Assembly (NCBI RefSeq): GCF_018882445.1
Contig: NZ_JACVOM010000004.1
Coordinates: forward strand, 248,001-312,000
Length of the DNA: 64,000 nucleotides
Direction: 5' to 3'
DNA from: Polynucleobacter sp. 15G-AUS-farblos
GTDB taxonomy: Bacteria > Pseudomonadota > Gammaproteobacteria > Burkholderiales > Burkholderiaceae
This document shows, one piece after another, positions 43,002-56,127 of this stretch. The position numbers and the translations under genes are program-made. Under the pieces are notes generated by a model, which had not been told where the DNA came from, did no database searches, and worked only from the letters and a program-made list of their open reading frames with translations. The first letter of the stretch is position 1, and every line of letters starts with the position of its first letter.

Positions 43002-45131
43002 TTAGATTGAAATTGGGTCCCGCTCAATCAACCAACGAATATTCTCGCCCTTACTAATGCGGCCTTGAGATTGGCCTCGCAAATCTTGGTCAATTGCTTC
43101 TAAGATTTCCTGTAACTGCTTGCGGTCTCCAGACTCTAGCAATAACTGTGCACGCTCTGTTCCTGCTACTCGCATCAACGCTTTGGGCACGGGATCATAG
43201 GCCTTAAGCCCATGAGCTATAAGGCCTTTGGCCTTTAGGCGCCCCTTTAGAGAGCTCAAAAATTGAATTGCTTTATCAAGACTTTTTGCTTCAGCATGAA
43301 TCAAGCCCTGATAAGAAAACGGCGGAAGCTTAGCCTCTTCTCTTTCATTAGCGGTATACGACAAAAAGCCATCTACATCATGACGAAGCAAATACTGGAA
43401 TACAGGCGCCTCAGGATATTGAGTTTCTATAAACATATCACCCCCAGCCTGTCCCTCGACACCCGACCTACCCGCGCGACCTGCAACCTGCACCAATTGC
43501 GCAAATAATCTTTCTGCAGCTCGAAAATCTTGTGAGAATAATCTGCTGTCAGCATCCAATGCCGCCACCAAACCAATATTTTGATAATCATGCCCTTTTG
43601 CGATCATCTGTGTGCCAACAACGAGATCCACATTACCGGAGTGAATTTCCTGAAACAGCTCTTCTGCGCCTTTACTTTTTTTACTTGAGTCTGTATCAAC
43701 TCTTAAGACACGGGCATTGGGCCATATCTCCTCGATAGAGTCCTCCACCTTTTGGGTTCCTTGCCCTAAGCCTTTGAGGTCAGCATTTCCGCAATCTGGG
43801 CAATGCTCTGGAATCGGCTTTACTAAACCACAATGATGACAATTGAGAACTGCTTTTCGATTTAAAGCGCCTGCTTTATGCATCACCATATACGAACTAC
43901 ACTGCTGACACTTTGATAGCCAAGAACACGCATTACAACTGAGTACCGGAGCATATCCTCTCCGATTAATCAATACGAGACTCTGTTTTTTACTATCTAA
44001 ATTTTTACTGATCGCGCGTACTAATGTTTTTGTAATGGGACTTTTGCTCATCGGCTTATCAACATCACCGGGACTAAATTGATTTTGTGGATCTCTTGTA
44101 TTAATCAAATGCACCTTGGGTAGGCCCGCCCCCTGGGCTCGTTGATCAAGACGGATATATTGATAACGTCCAGCCTTCGCAGCCATCCAAGTTTCGAGTG
44201 AGGGGGTTGCAGATGAAAGCAGAATTGGCGCCTTTACATCATGTGCGCGCCAGATTGCTAAATCTCTAGCGGAATACCTTATGCCGTCTTGTTGTTTATA
44301 GGAAGGGTCATGCTCTTCATCAACCACAATGGCTTTTAAATTTGGCATCGGTGTTAAAGCAGCCAACCTCGTACCCAAGATAATTTGTGCCTTGCCTGTC
44401 ATTGCCTCATACCAAGCAACGCCTCTTTGGTTTTCGGGGATTGCACTATGGAGCACTGACATATTCTTATTTGGGAAATAGGCTCGCACTCTGCGCTCTA
44501 ATTGTGGTGTCAGATTAATTTCAGGAACCAAAATTAATACTTGTGCTTCTTCATCTTCAAGAATTGAGCTAAGCCAACTTAGAAATACGGCAGTCTTTCC
44601 GCTTCCTGTTTGTCCTTGCAAAAGGATTGCTCTAAATTTTTTTTCAGCTGCGGTATTACGCAAAGATACAAGTGCTGATTGTTGCTCATTGTTTAACCGC
44701 GATTCCACAATCAAGCCTTCGCTTTTTATTTCGCGGTCTTTTTTGTCTTTTTTCTTTTCTGCCGCAAGGAGCTTCTTAGGAATCTTTTCCCAATTTGCAG
44801 ATTTTTTCCACATCTGTGGAATGGTAGGAATGATGGTTTCCCCAAGAACATGAATGTAGTACTGGCTTGCAAAATTCATCAGCCTAAGCACGGCTGAGTC
44901 TAAAGGGGGCAGTGGGGCTAAGGCTGAAACACCTTTTAATTTCTGGATATCAAAATCAGAGTGAGCGCTTACTTTGATTACTACACCAATGAGAGTAGAC
45001 CGGCCGAATGGGACCTCAACTATCTGTCCTATGACAGGCTCTACACCCAGTTTTTGGGCATCCCATAGGTAGTCAAATCCCTGAGCCAAGGGCTTATCAA
45101 CAACTACTTGGACCACCGTTGGTGAGGGCAT
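43002..45131 (-). CDS. priA: Primosomal protein N' (PriA helicase)
   Basis: 709 residues. N-terminal 3'-DNA-binding domain, then the helicase with Walker A GQTGSGKT and the DEEH box (VVDEEHDPSYKQ). Zinc-binding cysteine pairs CNAC, CQQC, CHHC and CPDC sit between the two helicase lobes. PriA restarts collapsed replication forks. The gene ends 3 nt from the convergent gcvH; its 265-nt upstream region is AT-rich and carries DnaA-box-like sites. Confidence 0.96.
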   Translation of the reverse strand: MPSPTVVQVVVDKPLAQGFDYLWDAQKLGVEPVIGQIVEVPFGRSTLIGVVIKVSAHSDFDIQKLKGVSALAPLPPLDSAVLRLMNFASQYYIHVLGETIIPTIPQMWKKSANWEKIPKKLLAAEKKKDKKDREIKSEGLIVESRLNNEQQSALVSLRNTAAEKKFRAILLQGQTGSGKTAVFLSWLSSILEDEEAQVLILVPEINLTPQLERRVRAYFPNKNMSVLHSAIPENQRGVAWYEAMTGKAQIILGTRLAALTPMPNLKAIVVDEEHDPSYKQQDGIRYSARDLAIWRAHDVKAPILLSSATPSLETWMAAKAGRYQYIRLDQRAQGAGLPKVHLINTRDPQNQFSPGDVDKPMSKSPITKTLVRAISKNLDSKKQSLVLINRRGYAPVLSCNACSWLSKCQQCSSYMVMHKAGALNRKAVLNCHHCGLVKPIPEHCPDCGNADLKGLGQGTQKVEDSIEEIWPNARVLRVDTDSSKKSKGAEELFQEIHSGNVDLVVGTQMIAKGHDYQNIGLVAALDADSRLFSQDFRAAERLFAQLVQVAGRAGRSGVEGQAGGDMFIETQYPEAPVFQYLLRHDVDGFLSYTANEREEAKLPPFSYQGLIHAEAKSLDKAIQFLSSLKGRLKAKGLIAHGLKAYDPVPKALMRVAGTERAQLLLESGDRKQLQEILEAIDQDLRGQSQGRISKGENIRWLIERDPISI

Positions 45132-45158
45132 TTTCTACTTCAGTTTTCTATTTTTGCT

Positions 45159-45354
45159 TGTGGATAAGTCTGTGGATATCATCAAATAATTCTGATTTAT
45201 AGACTAATTTACCAGCTATCCATTTTTGCACTCTTTTCGAGCTTTTTATAAAAAATATATATAAATCAATAAGTTAAAGATTATTTCGAAAGTTATTGAT
45301 CATATTCCCTGCCAATCTCACTGAATTTTGATTTCAGCCGCTAACTGTGCATAA
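45159..45354. promoter_or_regulatory. DnaA-box-like motifs flanking an AT-rich stretch upstream of priA
   Basis: TGTGGATAA at 45159-45167 is a perfect DnaA box (TTATCCACA on the minus strand); TGTGGATAT at 45171-45179 is one mismatch off; TGTGCATAA at 45346-45354 fits the relaxed TTATNCACA. Between them is an A/T-rich stretch around 45246-45300. This could be DnaA control of priA. As an origin it is unlikely because genes on both sides run the same way. Confidence 0.45.
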
Positions 45355-45396
45355 CTTTTTATACAAGGACAGGTTTAAGTTAGCAAATACTCAGCG

Positions 45397-46509
45397 CTAC
45401 TTCTTGGATCTAAGCGCCTTTGAGCGATTTATAACTGTTTCAGCCAAAACAGAAACGCTTTCTGGCGGGGTAAATTGGGAAATCCCGTGGCCCAAATTGA
45501 ATACATGGCCATCTAAAGAATGTAGGCCTGGTTTTAGGGCTGGAGCGCCTGCTAAATCCTCAAGCAGGAGATTTGCCTGCTCAGCAATTTGCTTGGGCTC
45601 AGAAAACAGAATAAGGGGGTCTAAATTGCCTTGTAAGGCCAGTGGCTTACCAAGATCTAGGAGCTGCTTACGAGCACGGCTCAATGGCACAGTCCAATCG
45701 AGCGCCAGGACATCTGCACCAGCACCAGCCATATCGTTTAACCAAATTCCACCACCCTTAGTAAACATAATTACAGGGATTTTTTGGCCTTCGTGTTCGC
45801 GGGGTAGCTGTGCAATGACTTTTTGCATAGCCGCTAATGACATGCGCTGATACCAGCCATCTGGCAAGAGCCCGCCCCAGGTATCAAAAATCATGAGTGC
45901 TTGTGCGCCAGCCTTGACTTGTCCAATCAGGTAATTTGCAACCGATTGGACATTAATTTCCAGAATGTGTTCGAGCAGGTCTGGGCGATTAAACATCATG
46001 GTCTTTGCATGACGGAAATCATCGGAGCCAGAGCCATCAATCATGTAACAAGCTAAAGTCCATGGGCTGCCAGAGAACCCAATTAAGGGCACGCGCTGCT
46101 TTCCATCCTGCACAAGTGCTTTACGAATTTCTGACACGGCATCAAATACATATTTGAGCTGGTCCATATCTGCAACACGTAATTTCTTAACGGCCTCTTC
46201 ATCCCGTAGTGGATGATCAAAGCTAGGGCCTTCGCCCGCAGCAAATTTCAAACCTAAACCCATAGCATCAGGAATGGTCAAAATATCGGAGAACAAGATT
46301 GCCGCATCTAGTGGATAGCGGTCTAAAGGCTGAAGCGTTACTTCTGTGGCATACGCAGGATTTTTAGCCAGTCCTAGAAAGCTACCAGCTCTGGCGCGCG
46401 TAGCGTTGTATTCAGGGAGATATCGACCGGCTTGACGCATGAGCCAAAGCGGAGTTTGATCAACCGCTTCGCCCAGGCAGGCCTTTAAAAACCGATCATT
46501 TAACAGCAA
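45397..46509 (-). CDS. hemE: Uroporphyrinogen decarboxylase
   Basis: 370 residues with the active-site block [15 protein letters not shown] near residue 20 and [20 protein letters not shown]. HemE converts uroporphyrinogen III to coproporphyrinogen III in haem synthesis. The start codon appears to be TTG (46507-46509); the family N-terminus L-x-NDRFL follows immediately. It lies 15 nt after atpC, so it is probably expressed with the ATP synthase operon. Confidence 0.95.
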   Translation of the reverse strand: MLLNDRFLKACLGEAVDQTPLWLMRQAGRYLPEYNATRARAGSFLGLAKNPAYATEVTLQPLDRYPLDAAILFSDILTIPDAMGLGLKFAAGEGPSFDHPLRDEEAVKKLRVADMDQLKYVFDAVSEIRKALVQDGKQRVPLIGFSGSPWTLACYMIDGSGSDDFRHAKTMMFNRPDLLEHILEINVQSVANYLIGQVKAGAQALMIFDTWGGLLPDGWYQRMSLAAMQKVIAQLPREHEGQKIPVIMFTKGGGIWLNDMAGAGADVLALDWTVPLSRARKQLLDLGKPLALQGNLDPLILFSEPKQIAEQANLLLEDLAGAPALKPGLHSLDGHVFNLGHGISQFTPPESVSVLAETVINRSKALRSKK

Positions 46510-46524
46510 GAGGATCGCCGCTCT

Positions 46525-46941
46525 TTATTTTTTACGACGGAAGCGAGCAATAGCAGCCAACTGCGCCGCTGCCATCGCAAACTCAGATTGGGCCAGAGCC
46601 AAGTCGAAGTCAGTGCCACGATTTTGCATCGCTTCTTCTGCGCGTTTTTTGGCTTCAATTGCTTTAGCTTCATCCAAATCATGGCCACGAATAGCAGTAT
46701 CTGCTAAGACAGTAACGCGATCTGGTTGAACCTCTAAATAGCCACCTGCTACGAAAACAAACTCTTCGTCACCGTCCGCTTTTTCAATGCGAACTGATCC
46801 TGGACGAATACGTGTAATCAAAGGAGTGTGGCCACGCAAGATGCCGAGCTCACCACTTTCACCTGGAAGCGCAACAAACTTAGCTTCCCCACTGAAAATA
46901 GACTGCTCAGCACTTACTACATCGACGCGTATGGTTGACAT
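46525..46941 (-). CDS. atpC: ATP synthase subunit epsilon
   Basis: 138 residues. The N-terminal beta sandwich ([39 protein letters not shown]) and the C-terminal two-helix hairpin that inhibits hydrolysis are both present. Epsilon is part of the central rotor stalk. Last gene of the atp operon, 21 nt after atpD. Confidence 0.97.
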   Translation of the reverse strand: MSTIRVDVVSAEQSIFSGEAKFVALPGESGELGILRGHTPLITRIRPGSVRIEKADGDEEFVFVAGGYLEVQPDRVTVLADTAIRGHDLDEAKAIEAKKRAEEAMQNRGTDFDLALAQSEFAMAAAQLAAIARFRRKK

Positions 46942-46962
46942 AATTTCCCTAGATGAGTTCGA

Positions 46963-48378
<1,416 letters not shown>

Positions 48379-48418
48379 TTAATTCCTGAATTCTTTCGTA
48401 TTCCTAAACGCCGGCCGC

Positions 48419-49288
48419 TTAAACTGCAGCCGCTCCGCCAACAATTTCTGACAACTCTTTAGTAATTGCAGCCTGTCGTGTCTTGTTGTATTCCAATTGC
48501 AATTCGCCAATGACGTTCTTTGCATTATCTGAAGCGGCCTTCATAGAGACCATACGTGCAGATTGCTCAGAGGCCATATTTTCGGCAACAGCCTGATAAA
48601 TCATTGCTTCAACATAACGCTTTAACAAGCCATTCAAAATCGACTCGGCGTCAGGCTCGTATATGTAATCCCAAGAATTTCCTGTTTGCTCTTCCGGTGT
48701 CAATGCTTCCGACTCTAAAGGCAAGAGTTTTTCTAAAACAGGCTCTTGTTTCATCGCATTTACAAAGCGGGTGAATGCCAAATAAACAGCATCAATCTCG
48801 CCACGCTCAAATGCTTCTAGCTGAGCAGTAATTGCGCCAATCAAAACGTCCAAATGCGGCGTATCACCAATTTGAATCGTTTGAGAAATTAACTTTGCTT
48901 TTGAGCGATTCAAAAACTGCAGGCCTTTTGAACCAATTGCGGTGTACGCAATCTCAATATTATTTTCTTGCAAATCGCGCACTTGGTTAGCAATCAAACG
49001 CAAGACGTTGGTATTTAAACCACCGCACAAGCCCTTGTCTGTCGTAACCAAAATCGTGCCAACCTTCTTCACCTCCCGAGTTGCCATGTAGGCAGGGCGG
49101 AACTCAGGATTTGCTTTAGAAAGATTGGCAACAATCTCACGAATTTTTTCAGCGTATGGGCGCGCATTACGCATGCGCTCCTGGGCGCGACGCATCTTGG
49201 ATGCGGCGACCATTTCCATTGCCTTCGTGATCTTGCGCGTGTTTTGCACGCTCTTGATCTTTGATCGTATCTCTTTTGTGCTTGCCAT
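48419..49288 (-). CDS. atpG: ATP synthase subunit gamma
   Basis: 289 residues. The N- and C-terminal helices that form the rotating coiled coil are recognisable: [20 protein letters not shown] at the start and [20 protein letters not shown] at the end. Gamma couples proton flow to rotation inside the alpha3beta3 hexamer. Canonical place after atpA. Confidence 0.98.
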   Translation of the reverse strand: MASTKEIRSKIKSVQNTRKITKAMEMVAASKMRRAQERMRNARPYAEKIREIVANLSKANPEFRPAYMATREVKKVGTILVTTDKGLCGGLNTNVLRLIANQVRDLQENNIEIAYTAIGSKGLQFLNRSKAKLISQTIQIGDTPHLDVLIGAITAQLEAFERGEIDAVYLAFTRFVNAMKQEPVLEKLLPLESEALTPEEQTGNSWDYIYEPDAESILNGLLKRYVEAMIYQAVAENMASEQSARMVSMKAASDNAKNVIGELQLEYNKTRQAAITKELSEIVGGAAAV

Positions 49289-49305
49289 GATTTATGCGAA
49301 CCCTC

Positions 49306-50847
49306 TTAGAAAGAGGCTGAGCGCTTGTAATCCTCAATTGCAGCACGCAAAGCAGCTTCGTCATCTTTGCTCAGATCTTTGGTTTCTTCAATACGGCCAA
49401 CTAAGTCAGCGTATTTAGATTTCAAATGATCTTGCAAGCCTTTTTCAAATGCCAATACATGCTTCACCTCAAGGTCATCGAAGTAGCCATTATTCATTGC
49501 ATAAAGTGAGGCAGCCATTTCCCAAACCTGCAAAGGCTTGTACTGTGCTTGCTTACATAACTCTGTAACACGCTTACCGCGCTCAAGTTGCTTACGGGTT
49601 GCATCATCAAGGTCAGATGCAAACTGCGCAAACGCTGCTAATTCACGATACTGCGCCAAGTCGGTACGAATACCGCCGGACAATTTCTTAATCACTTTAG
49701 TCTGGGCTGCACCACCAACGCGGGATACAGAAATACCAGCGTTAATCGCAGGACGTACACCAGCGTTAAATAAGTCAGTTTCTAAGAAGATCTGGCCGTC
49801 AGTAATCGAAATTACGTTGGTTGGAACGAATGCAGAAACGTCACCAGCTTGAGTTTCAATAATTGGCAATGCTGTCAAAGAACCAGTTTTGCCTTTTACT
49901 GCGCCGTTAGTGAACTTCTCAACATACTCGGCATTTACACGAGCAGCGCGCTCGAGCAAGCGTGAGTGGAGGTAGAACACGTCGCCAGGATAAGCTTCGC
50001 GGCCTGGAGGGCGGCGGAGCAACAAGGAGATTTGACGATAGGCAACTGCTTGCTTGGTCAAGTCATCGTAAACAATCAAAGCGTCTTCGCCGCGGTCACG
50101 GAAGTATTCACCCATGGTGCAACCTGCGTAAGCAGAGAGGTACTGCATCGCTGCAGACTCAGAAGCACTCGCCGCAACAACTACGGTGTACTCCATCGCG
50201 CCCAATTCTGTGAGCTTGCGAACAACGTTAGCAATAGTAGAAGCTTTTTGACCGATCGCCACGTAAACGCAATAAACGCCTTTACCTTTTTGGTTAATGA
50301 TCGCGTCAACCGCAACGGCTGTCTTACCAGTTTGGCGGTCGCCAATGATCAACTCACGCTGACCACGACCAATTGGAACCATCGCATCAATCGCCTTCAA
50401 ACCAGTTTGTACTGGCTGGCTAACAGATTGTCGTGCGATCACGCCAGGAGCAACTTTTTCAATAAAGTCAGTTAACTTGGTGTTGATTGGGCCTTTGCCA
50501 TCAATCGGTTGACCGAGCGCGTTTACAACGCGACCGAGCAACTCTGGGCCAACTGGCACTTCCAAAATGCGGCCAGTACATTTCACTGGGTCGCCTTCTT
50601 TAATGTGGGTGTATTCACCCAACACTACGGCACCAACAGAATCACGCTCAAGGTTTAACGCGAGGCCGATAGTGTTGTTTGGAAACTCCAACATTTCGCC
50701 CTGCATAACGCCTGACAAGCCATGTACGCGGCAAATACCGTCGGTCACTGAAATAACAGTGCCTTCGTTGCGAACTTGGGAGTCAACGCCCAATTCGCTA
50801 ATTCGGCTTTTGATCAGCTCGCTGATCTCGGAAGGGTTGAGTTGCAT
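49306..50847 (-). CDS. atpA: ATP synthase subunit alpha
   Basis: 513 residues with the non-catalytic nucleotide-binding P-loop [15 protein letters not shown] and the signature [13 protein letters not shown] near residue 365. Start at [16 protein letters not shown] is family typical. Alpha alternates with beta in F1 and binds delta. Upstream is atpH (45-nt gap). Confidence 0.98.
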   Translation of the reverse strand: MQLNPSEISELIKSRISELGVDSQVRNEGTVISVTDGICRVHGLSGVMQGEMLEFPNNTIGLALNLERDSVGAVVLGEYTHIKEGDPVKCTGRILEVPVGPELLGRVVNALGQPIDGKGPINTKLTDFIEKVAPGVIARQSVSQPVQTGLKAIDAMVPIGRGQRELIIGDRQTGKTAVAVDAIINQKGKGVYCVYVAIGQKASTIANVVRKLTELGAMEYTVVVAASASESAAMQYLSAYAGCTMGEYFRDRGEDALIVYDDLTKQAVAYRQISLLLRRPPGREAYPGDVFYLHSRLLERAARVNAEYVEKFTNGAVKGKTGSLTALPIIETQAGDVSAFVPTNVISITDGQIFLETDLFNAGVRPAINAGISVSRVGGAAQTKVIKKLSGGIRTDLAQYRELAAFAQFASDLDDATRKQLERGKRVTELCKQAQYKPLQVWEMAASLYAMNNGYFDDLEVKHVLAFEKGLQDHLKSKYADLVGRIEETKDLSKDDEAALRAAIEDYKRSASF

Positions 50848-50892
50848 TACTTACTCCTGGGTCTTATTTCGTATGTTCTTAATAGGGATCAC

Positions 50893-51429
50893 TTATGCGC
50901 CAAGACTTGCTTGCATTTGAGCTAACTGGGCCTTAACTGAACTATCCATTACTTCGTCGCCAACCTGAATGCGAACTCCGCCAATCAATGTTGGATCAAC
51001 TTGAATAGTTGGGCGCAATTCTTTACCCCCAAAGCGCTTCTTCAAACTTGACAACAAATCATTTAACGCAGAACCCTCTAAAGGGAATGCGCTGGTAATG
51101 TTTACTTCTGCTGCGCCTTCGCTCTTGTTCTTCATTGCTTCAAATTGCTGTGCAATTTCTGGAACGGCTGCCAAGCGGTGGTTTTGATTTACAAGATTCA
51201 AAAAGCTAGCAACTTTTGGATCTAGCTTGGTCTTGACCATGCCAGAAAGCAGTTTGCTTAAATCATCAGCGGAAACTTTTGGATTGTTGGATAAGGCAGC
51301 AACCTCTGGCAAAGCAGCAAGCTGAGCCAATTCATTTAACTGCTCCAAGCATCCAGCAAGCTCTGCTGGCTTTGCGCTTTGAAAAAGCGCTTCAGCATAA
51401 GGACGTGCAATAGTGGCTAATTCAGCCAT
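50893..51429 (-). CDS. atpH: ATP synthase subunit delta
   Basis: 178 residues. The N-terminal helical domain starts MAELATIARPYAEALFQSA and the C-terminal region has the ITSAFPLEGSALNDL and IGGVRIQVGDEVMDSSV blocks. Delta attaches the peripheral b2 stalk to the top of F1. The ATG starts 1 nt after the atpF stop (TGATATG), so translation is likely coupled. Confidence 0.97.
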   Translation of the reverse strand: MAELATIARPYAEALFQSAKPAELAGCLEQLNELAQLAALPEVAALSNNPKVSADDLSKLLSGMVKTKLDPKVASFLNLVNQNHRLAAVPEIAQQFEAMKNKSEGAAEVNITSAFPLEGSALNDLLSSLKKRFGGKELRPTIQVDPTLIGGVRIQVGDEVMDSSVKAQLAQMQASLGA

Positions 51430-51430
51430 A

Positions 51431-51901
51431 TCAAAGTTCTGCCTTTAGTTGGTCAAGTAACTGGCCGTGCGCTTTTGCATCAACTTCACGACGCAAAATT
51501 TGCTCAGCGCCTTTAACAGCAAGCAGAGCAACTTCGGCACGCAATACTTCACGTGCGCGAGTAACTTGTTGAGCTGCGTCTTGCTGCGCTTGAGAAATGA
51601 TTCGAGCAGCTTCAGCTTGTGCGTTAGCGCGAATTTCATCGGCAGACATTTGTGCACGTTTTTCAGCTTCAGCAACACGTTGCACACCTTCTTGGCGTGC
51701 TTTATTTAATTCTTGCTCTGCTTCATTGCTGGCCAGTGCAAGCGCTTCTTTACCGCGCTCGGCAGCAGCTAAACCATCAGCAATTTTGCTTGAACGCTCA
51801 TCTAATGCCTTAACAAGCGGTGGCCACACAAAACGTGCAACTACCCACCATAAGACAAAGAAGACGATCATTTGCGCGAATAGGGTCGCGTTCAGATTCA
51901 C
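51431..51901 (-). CDS. atpF: ATP synthase subunit b
   Basis: 156 residues: one N-terminal transmembrane helix ([20 protein letters not shown]) followed by a long Ala/Glu/Gln-rich helix that forms the dimeric peripheral stalk. Size equals the E. coli subunit. The gene lies between atpE and atpH. Confidence 0.97.
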   Translation of the reverse strand: MNLNATLFAQMIVFFVLWWVVARFVWPPLVKALDERSSKIADGLAAAERGKEALALASNEAEQELNKARQEGVQRVAEAEKRAQMSADEIRANAQAEAARIISQAQQDAAQQVTRAREVLRAEVALLAVKGAEQILRREVDAKAHGQLLDQLKAEL

Positions 51902-51964
51902 GATATTCCTTTCAGTATTGTTGAGAACTATTGGATGACCTGTTGGTCATCCACGCCAAAACAA

Positions 51965-53155
<1,191 letters not shown>

Positions 53156-53185
53156 TTAACTAGTCCTTTGTTTCAATCACAATTT

Positions 53186-53695
53186 TTACTTCTTAGGCCA
53201 CAACCACGCCAGCCAAACGCACTTCAAGGCAAGCAGGTAAGTCACCAATAAAGGGACCCAAAGCACGCCGGGGATGAGGAAAGCAATCCCAATAAACAGC
53301 ATTATTGTCACGACAATTTTTATAAATTCGCCGGAAACTAATGCTGCCAAAAAACTTCCTGGATTCAATCTTTGCGATTTTTTTGCCATTTCCAGTCTTG
53401 TTAGAAACAAAACCGAAGGCAAGACGCTGATTAAACCACCTAAAAAGGCCGACTGAGTATAAACGCTTACACCTGCCGGCTCCCCAAAAACTGACCAAAT
53501 CACCATGCTGACTACTGTTACCAGCACTTGGGCCAATATTATTTTCCAAGGGGACAGAGCGGGGTATCTTTTTGCATTGCTTTGCTGCAGTGCAACCATT
53601 TCCGCTTTGGTTAGAACCCGATATGTCTCTTCTTTAGGTTCATCCCAATCATCCACCTCGGAAAATTGATTTTTTTGAGGAATCAATTTAGCCAC
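53186..53695 (-). CDS. atpI: ATP synthase accessory protein I
   Basis: 169 residues with a hydrophilic N-terminus (containing DDWDEPKEETYRVLT, a conserved betaproteobacterial stretch) and four hydrophobic helices. AtpI assists c-ring assembly. The start is GTG at 53693-53695 with no SD upstream; a promoter whose -10 ends only 4 nt before this GTG implies a leaderless or nearly leaderless message. First gene of the atp operon. Confidence 0.9.
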   Translation of the reverse strand: MAKLIPQKNQFSEVDDWDEPKEETYRVLTKAEMVALQQSNAKRYPALSPWKIILAQVLVTVVSMVIWSVFGEPAGVSVYTQSAFLGGLISVLPSVLFLTRLEMAKKSQRLNPGSFLAALVSGEFIKIVVTIMLFIGIAFLIPGVLWVPLLVTYLLALKCVWLAWLWPKK

Positions 53696-53698
53696 GAA

Positions 53699-53727
53699 AG
53701 TTTAATGTGTGCAGTGCAATATGTCAA
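53699..53727 (-). promoter_or_regulatory. Promoter of the ATP synthase operon
   Basis: Minus strand TTGACA (53722-53727, perfect), 17-nt spacer, TAAACT (53699-53704, 4 of 6). It lies in the 61-nt parB-atpI gap. The predicted start, near 53692, coincides with the atpI start codon. Confidence 0.65.
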
Positions 53728-53756
53728 AGGATTTGGGGACATTTTTTGAGTATTTT

Positions 53757-54647
53757 TCAAGATTCAACACCCAGCTTTTTTAACAAGGAATCTAGCTCAT
53801 CAAATTGGCTAAACCCGATCCGGATCTCGCCACCCTTGCCTTTAAGCTTAAATTGGACGCTTAAACCGATTAAATCTGCCATTTCTTGAGCCAAACGACG
53901 TGTATCGGCATCTTGAACTACCGCCCCTCCAGGCTTGGCAAGCTTGGCTTTTTTGTCGCCAATCTGCCCACCAGCGATTGCTAAGGCGGTAGACATTCTT
54001 TCCGCCTCACGAACGGACAGCCCCTGTGCAGCAATTCTTTGTGCCAAAGCAACTTGACTTGAGCCCGGCAAAGGCAGGAGCGCGCGAGCATGGCCCATAT
54101 CAATATCCCCAGCCAGCAGCATTGCCTGGACTGGCTTTGCCAGCTGTGCAAGGCGTAATAAATTGGTGATTGCGCTTCGTGACTTGCCAACCGCCTTGGC
54201 CGCCTGCTCATGAGTAAAACCAAACTCTTCGATCAGCCTTGCCAACCCCTGAGACTCTTCTAGAGGGTTTAAGTCCTCACGCTGCATATTTTCGACCAAG
54301 GCCATTGCGGCGGCGGCCTGATCATCAGCGCTAGATACTAAAACCGGAACTTCTTTTAGTCCCGCAATTGTTGCTGCGCGAAAGCGACGCTCTCCCGCAA
54401 TAATTTCGTACTTACCAGCAGACACCAGTCTTACAAGTAAAGGTTGCATCACACCTTGTTCGCGAATACTTTCTGCCAATTCTTGTAAAGCACCGGCTTC
54501 CATTTTTTGACGCGGCTGATACTTGCCTGCCTGCAATGCTGACAGAGGCAAACGGTTTATTTCCGTTGAGGCATTTTCATTCTGGGTCTTTTCACCTAAC
54601 AGCGCCTCTAAGCCTCTGCCCAAACCTTTTTTCTTAATTGCAACCAT
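53757..54647 (-). CDS. parB: Chromosome partitioning protein ParB
   Basis: 296 residues. The N-terminal CTPase domain contains the GERRFRAA box and the LVENMQREDLNPLEES motif; the helix-turn-helix EQAAKAVGKSRSAITNLLRL binds parS; a C-terminal dimerisation domain follows. ParB spreads from parS as a CTP-dependent clamp. Two perfect parS sites lie 2.0 and 3.4 kb away at mnmG. It follows parA by 21 nt. Confidence 0.97.
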   Translation of the reverse strand: MVAIKKKGLGRGLEALLGEKTQNENASTEINRLPLSALQAGKYQPRQKMEAGALQELAESIREQGVMQPLLVRLVSAGKYEIIAGERRFRAATIAGLKEVPVLVSSADDQAAAAMALVENMQREDLNPLEESQGLARLIEEFGFTHEQAAKAVGKSRSAITNLLRLAQLAKPVQAMLLAGDIDMGHARALLPLPGSSQVALAQRIAAQGLSVREAERMSTALAIAGGQIGDKKAKLAKPGGAVVQDADTRRLAQEMADLIGLSVQFKLKGKGGEIRIGFSQFDELDSLLKKLGVES

Positions 54648-54668
54648 GAACTTTTACTTTCCTAAAAA

Positions 54669-55439
54669 TTACATTTGCTGAATGCGTTCAATCATTTCTG
54701 CGCCGAACTCTAAATACGCCTTGGCCCCCCGAGATGATTTATCAAAGGCAACCCCGGGAAGCCCATAAGAAGGGGCTTCAGCCAAGCGTACATTGCGAGG
54801 GATGATGGTCTTAAATACCTTGTCGCCAAAATGCTCCAGCAACTGATCTGAGACTTGTTGTTGCAAAGTCATACGCGCATCGAACATCACGCGCAATAAA
54901 CCAATGATGACTAAATCAGGATTTAAATTTGCATGCACTTGTTTAATTGTGTTGACTAAATCTGATAAGCCTTCCAACGCAAAATACTCACATTGCATTG
55001 GAACAATCACACCATTGGCTGCACATAATCCATTCAAGGTTAATAAAGACAATGCAGGAGGGCAATCAATCAAAATAAAGTCGTAATCATTTGCCACCTG
55101 TGAGAGCGCATCTTTTAATCGAGATTCACGTGCATCAATATCAACCAATTCAATTTCTGCTCCGGCCAAATCCCGGTTGGCAGGCAAGACATCGTAAGCA
55201 GAACTTTCGCAGCGTTGTGCACATTCCTTTACCGTGGCAAGTCCAATTAATACTTGGTATATGCTTGCACTTAAGTCTGCCTTCTCGATGCCAGAGCCCA
55301 TCGTCGCATTACCCTGCGGATCTAAGTCAACAAGCAGTACCCGCTGCTTAAGCCCCGCCAAGCCGGCCGCCAAATTGACGGCGGTAGTGGTTTTGCCTAC
55401 GCCACCTTTTTGATTTGCAATACAGAATATTTTTGCCAT
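54669..55439 (-). CDS. parA: Chromosome partitioning ATPase ParA (Soj)
   Basis: 256 residues with the deviant Walker A KGGVGKTTTAVNLAAGL near residue 10 and the DLDPQGNATMGSG and DCPPALSLLTLN motifs. ParA binds DNA as an ATP dimer and pulls ParB-parS complexes apart. Short form without an N-terminal HTH, as for chromosomal systems. The start is 10 nt after the rsmG stop. Confidence 0.97.
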   Translation of the reverse strand: MAKIFCIANQKGGVGKTTTAVNLAAGLAGLKQRVLLVDLDPQGNATMGSGIEKADLSASIYQVLIGLATVKECAQRCESSAYDVLPANRDLAGAEIELVDIDARESRLKDALSQVANDYDFILIDCPPALSLLTLNGLCAANGVIVPMQCEYFALEGLSDLVNTIKQVHANLNPDLVIIGLLRVMFDARMTLQQQVSDQLLEHFGDKVFKTIIPRNVRLAEAPSYGLPGVAFDKSSRGAKAYLEFGAEMIERIQQM

Positions 55440-55449
55440 AGCTGCTTTG

Positions 55450-56127
55450 TTATTTTGCTAAAAATTGAGGGGGAGATTTTCTCATGGGGCTCAACACCAA
55501 AAGTCGGCGTTCAACTGATAAATTGGGGATAAACAGGGCCTCATCGGCCAATAAGCGCCAATCATCCTTACAAACCTCTGCCATTTCTTCATCAGCACGC
55601 TTGGCTTTCATGGCAAACACCAGTCCATCAGGTTTTAACAGGGGCAGTGAAAGCTCTAAGAAACGCGCAAGGTTTGTAAAGGCACGAGAAATAACGGCAT
55701 CAAATTGCCCCTGTTGTTGCAGTGCAACATTCTCAACTCGCTCACTTAAGACTTCAATGTTTTTCAACTTCAATTTGCCACGCACATGCTGCAGAAAAGC
55801 AGTCTTTTTTCTGATGGCCTCTATCAAGGTGAGGCGCCACTCTGCCTGAATAATAGCGATCGGAATGGCAGGCAGGCCGCCGCCAGACCCTAAGTCAGCA
55901 ATGCGAGGGGTGGGGCTTTTTAAAAACCGCCTTAAAACTGGTAAAACTGCAATAGAATCAATGAGATGCAGCCTTACTGAGTCCGCCTCATCTTCTATCG
56001 CCGTCAAATTATGTACCTGGTTCCAGCGGCCCATCTCTTGCAAAAATAGCTCTAAATCAGCAATATTCGCTTCGCTTAAATTTAAACCTAAGCCCTCAAT
56101 CCCAAGCGCAAGCAAGTCATCGGTCAT
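55450..56127 (-). CDS. rsmG: 16S rRNA (guanine527-N7)-methyltransferase RsmG
   Basis: 225 residues. The SAM-binding motif [15 protein letters not shown] is near residue 75, preceded by [14 protein letters not shown]. RsmG methylates G527 in the 530 loop; loss gives low-level streptomycin resistance. The start overlaps the mnmG stop by 4 bp (ATGA). Confidence 0.97.
   Translation of the reverse strand: MTDDLLALGIEGLGLNLSEANIADLELFLQEMGRWNQVHNLTAIEDEADSVRLHLIDSIAVLPVLRRFLKSPTPRIADLGSGGGLPAIPIAIIQAEWRLTLIEAIRKKTAFLQHVRGKLKLKNIEVLSERVENVALQQQGQFDAVISRAFTNLARFLELSLPLLKPDGLVFAMKAKRADEEMAEVCKDDWRLLADEALFIPNLSVERRLLVLSPMRKSPPQFLAK

Noticed and set aside
45132..45396. The AT-rich DnaA-box region as the chromosomal origin.
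   Set aside because: Genes on both sides read in the same direction, no dnaA/dnaN/rpmH is near, and the number of boxes is small. Kept only as a possible DnaA-binding regulatory site.
45347..45850. A 167-codon plus-strand frame opposite hemE.
   Set aside because: It is the complement of well-conserved HemE coding sequence and has no recognisable motif.
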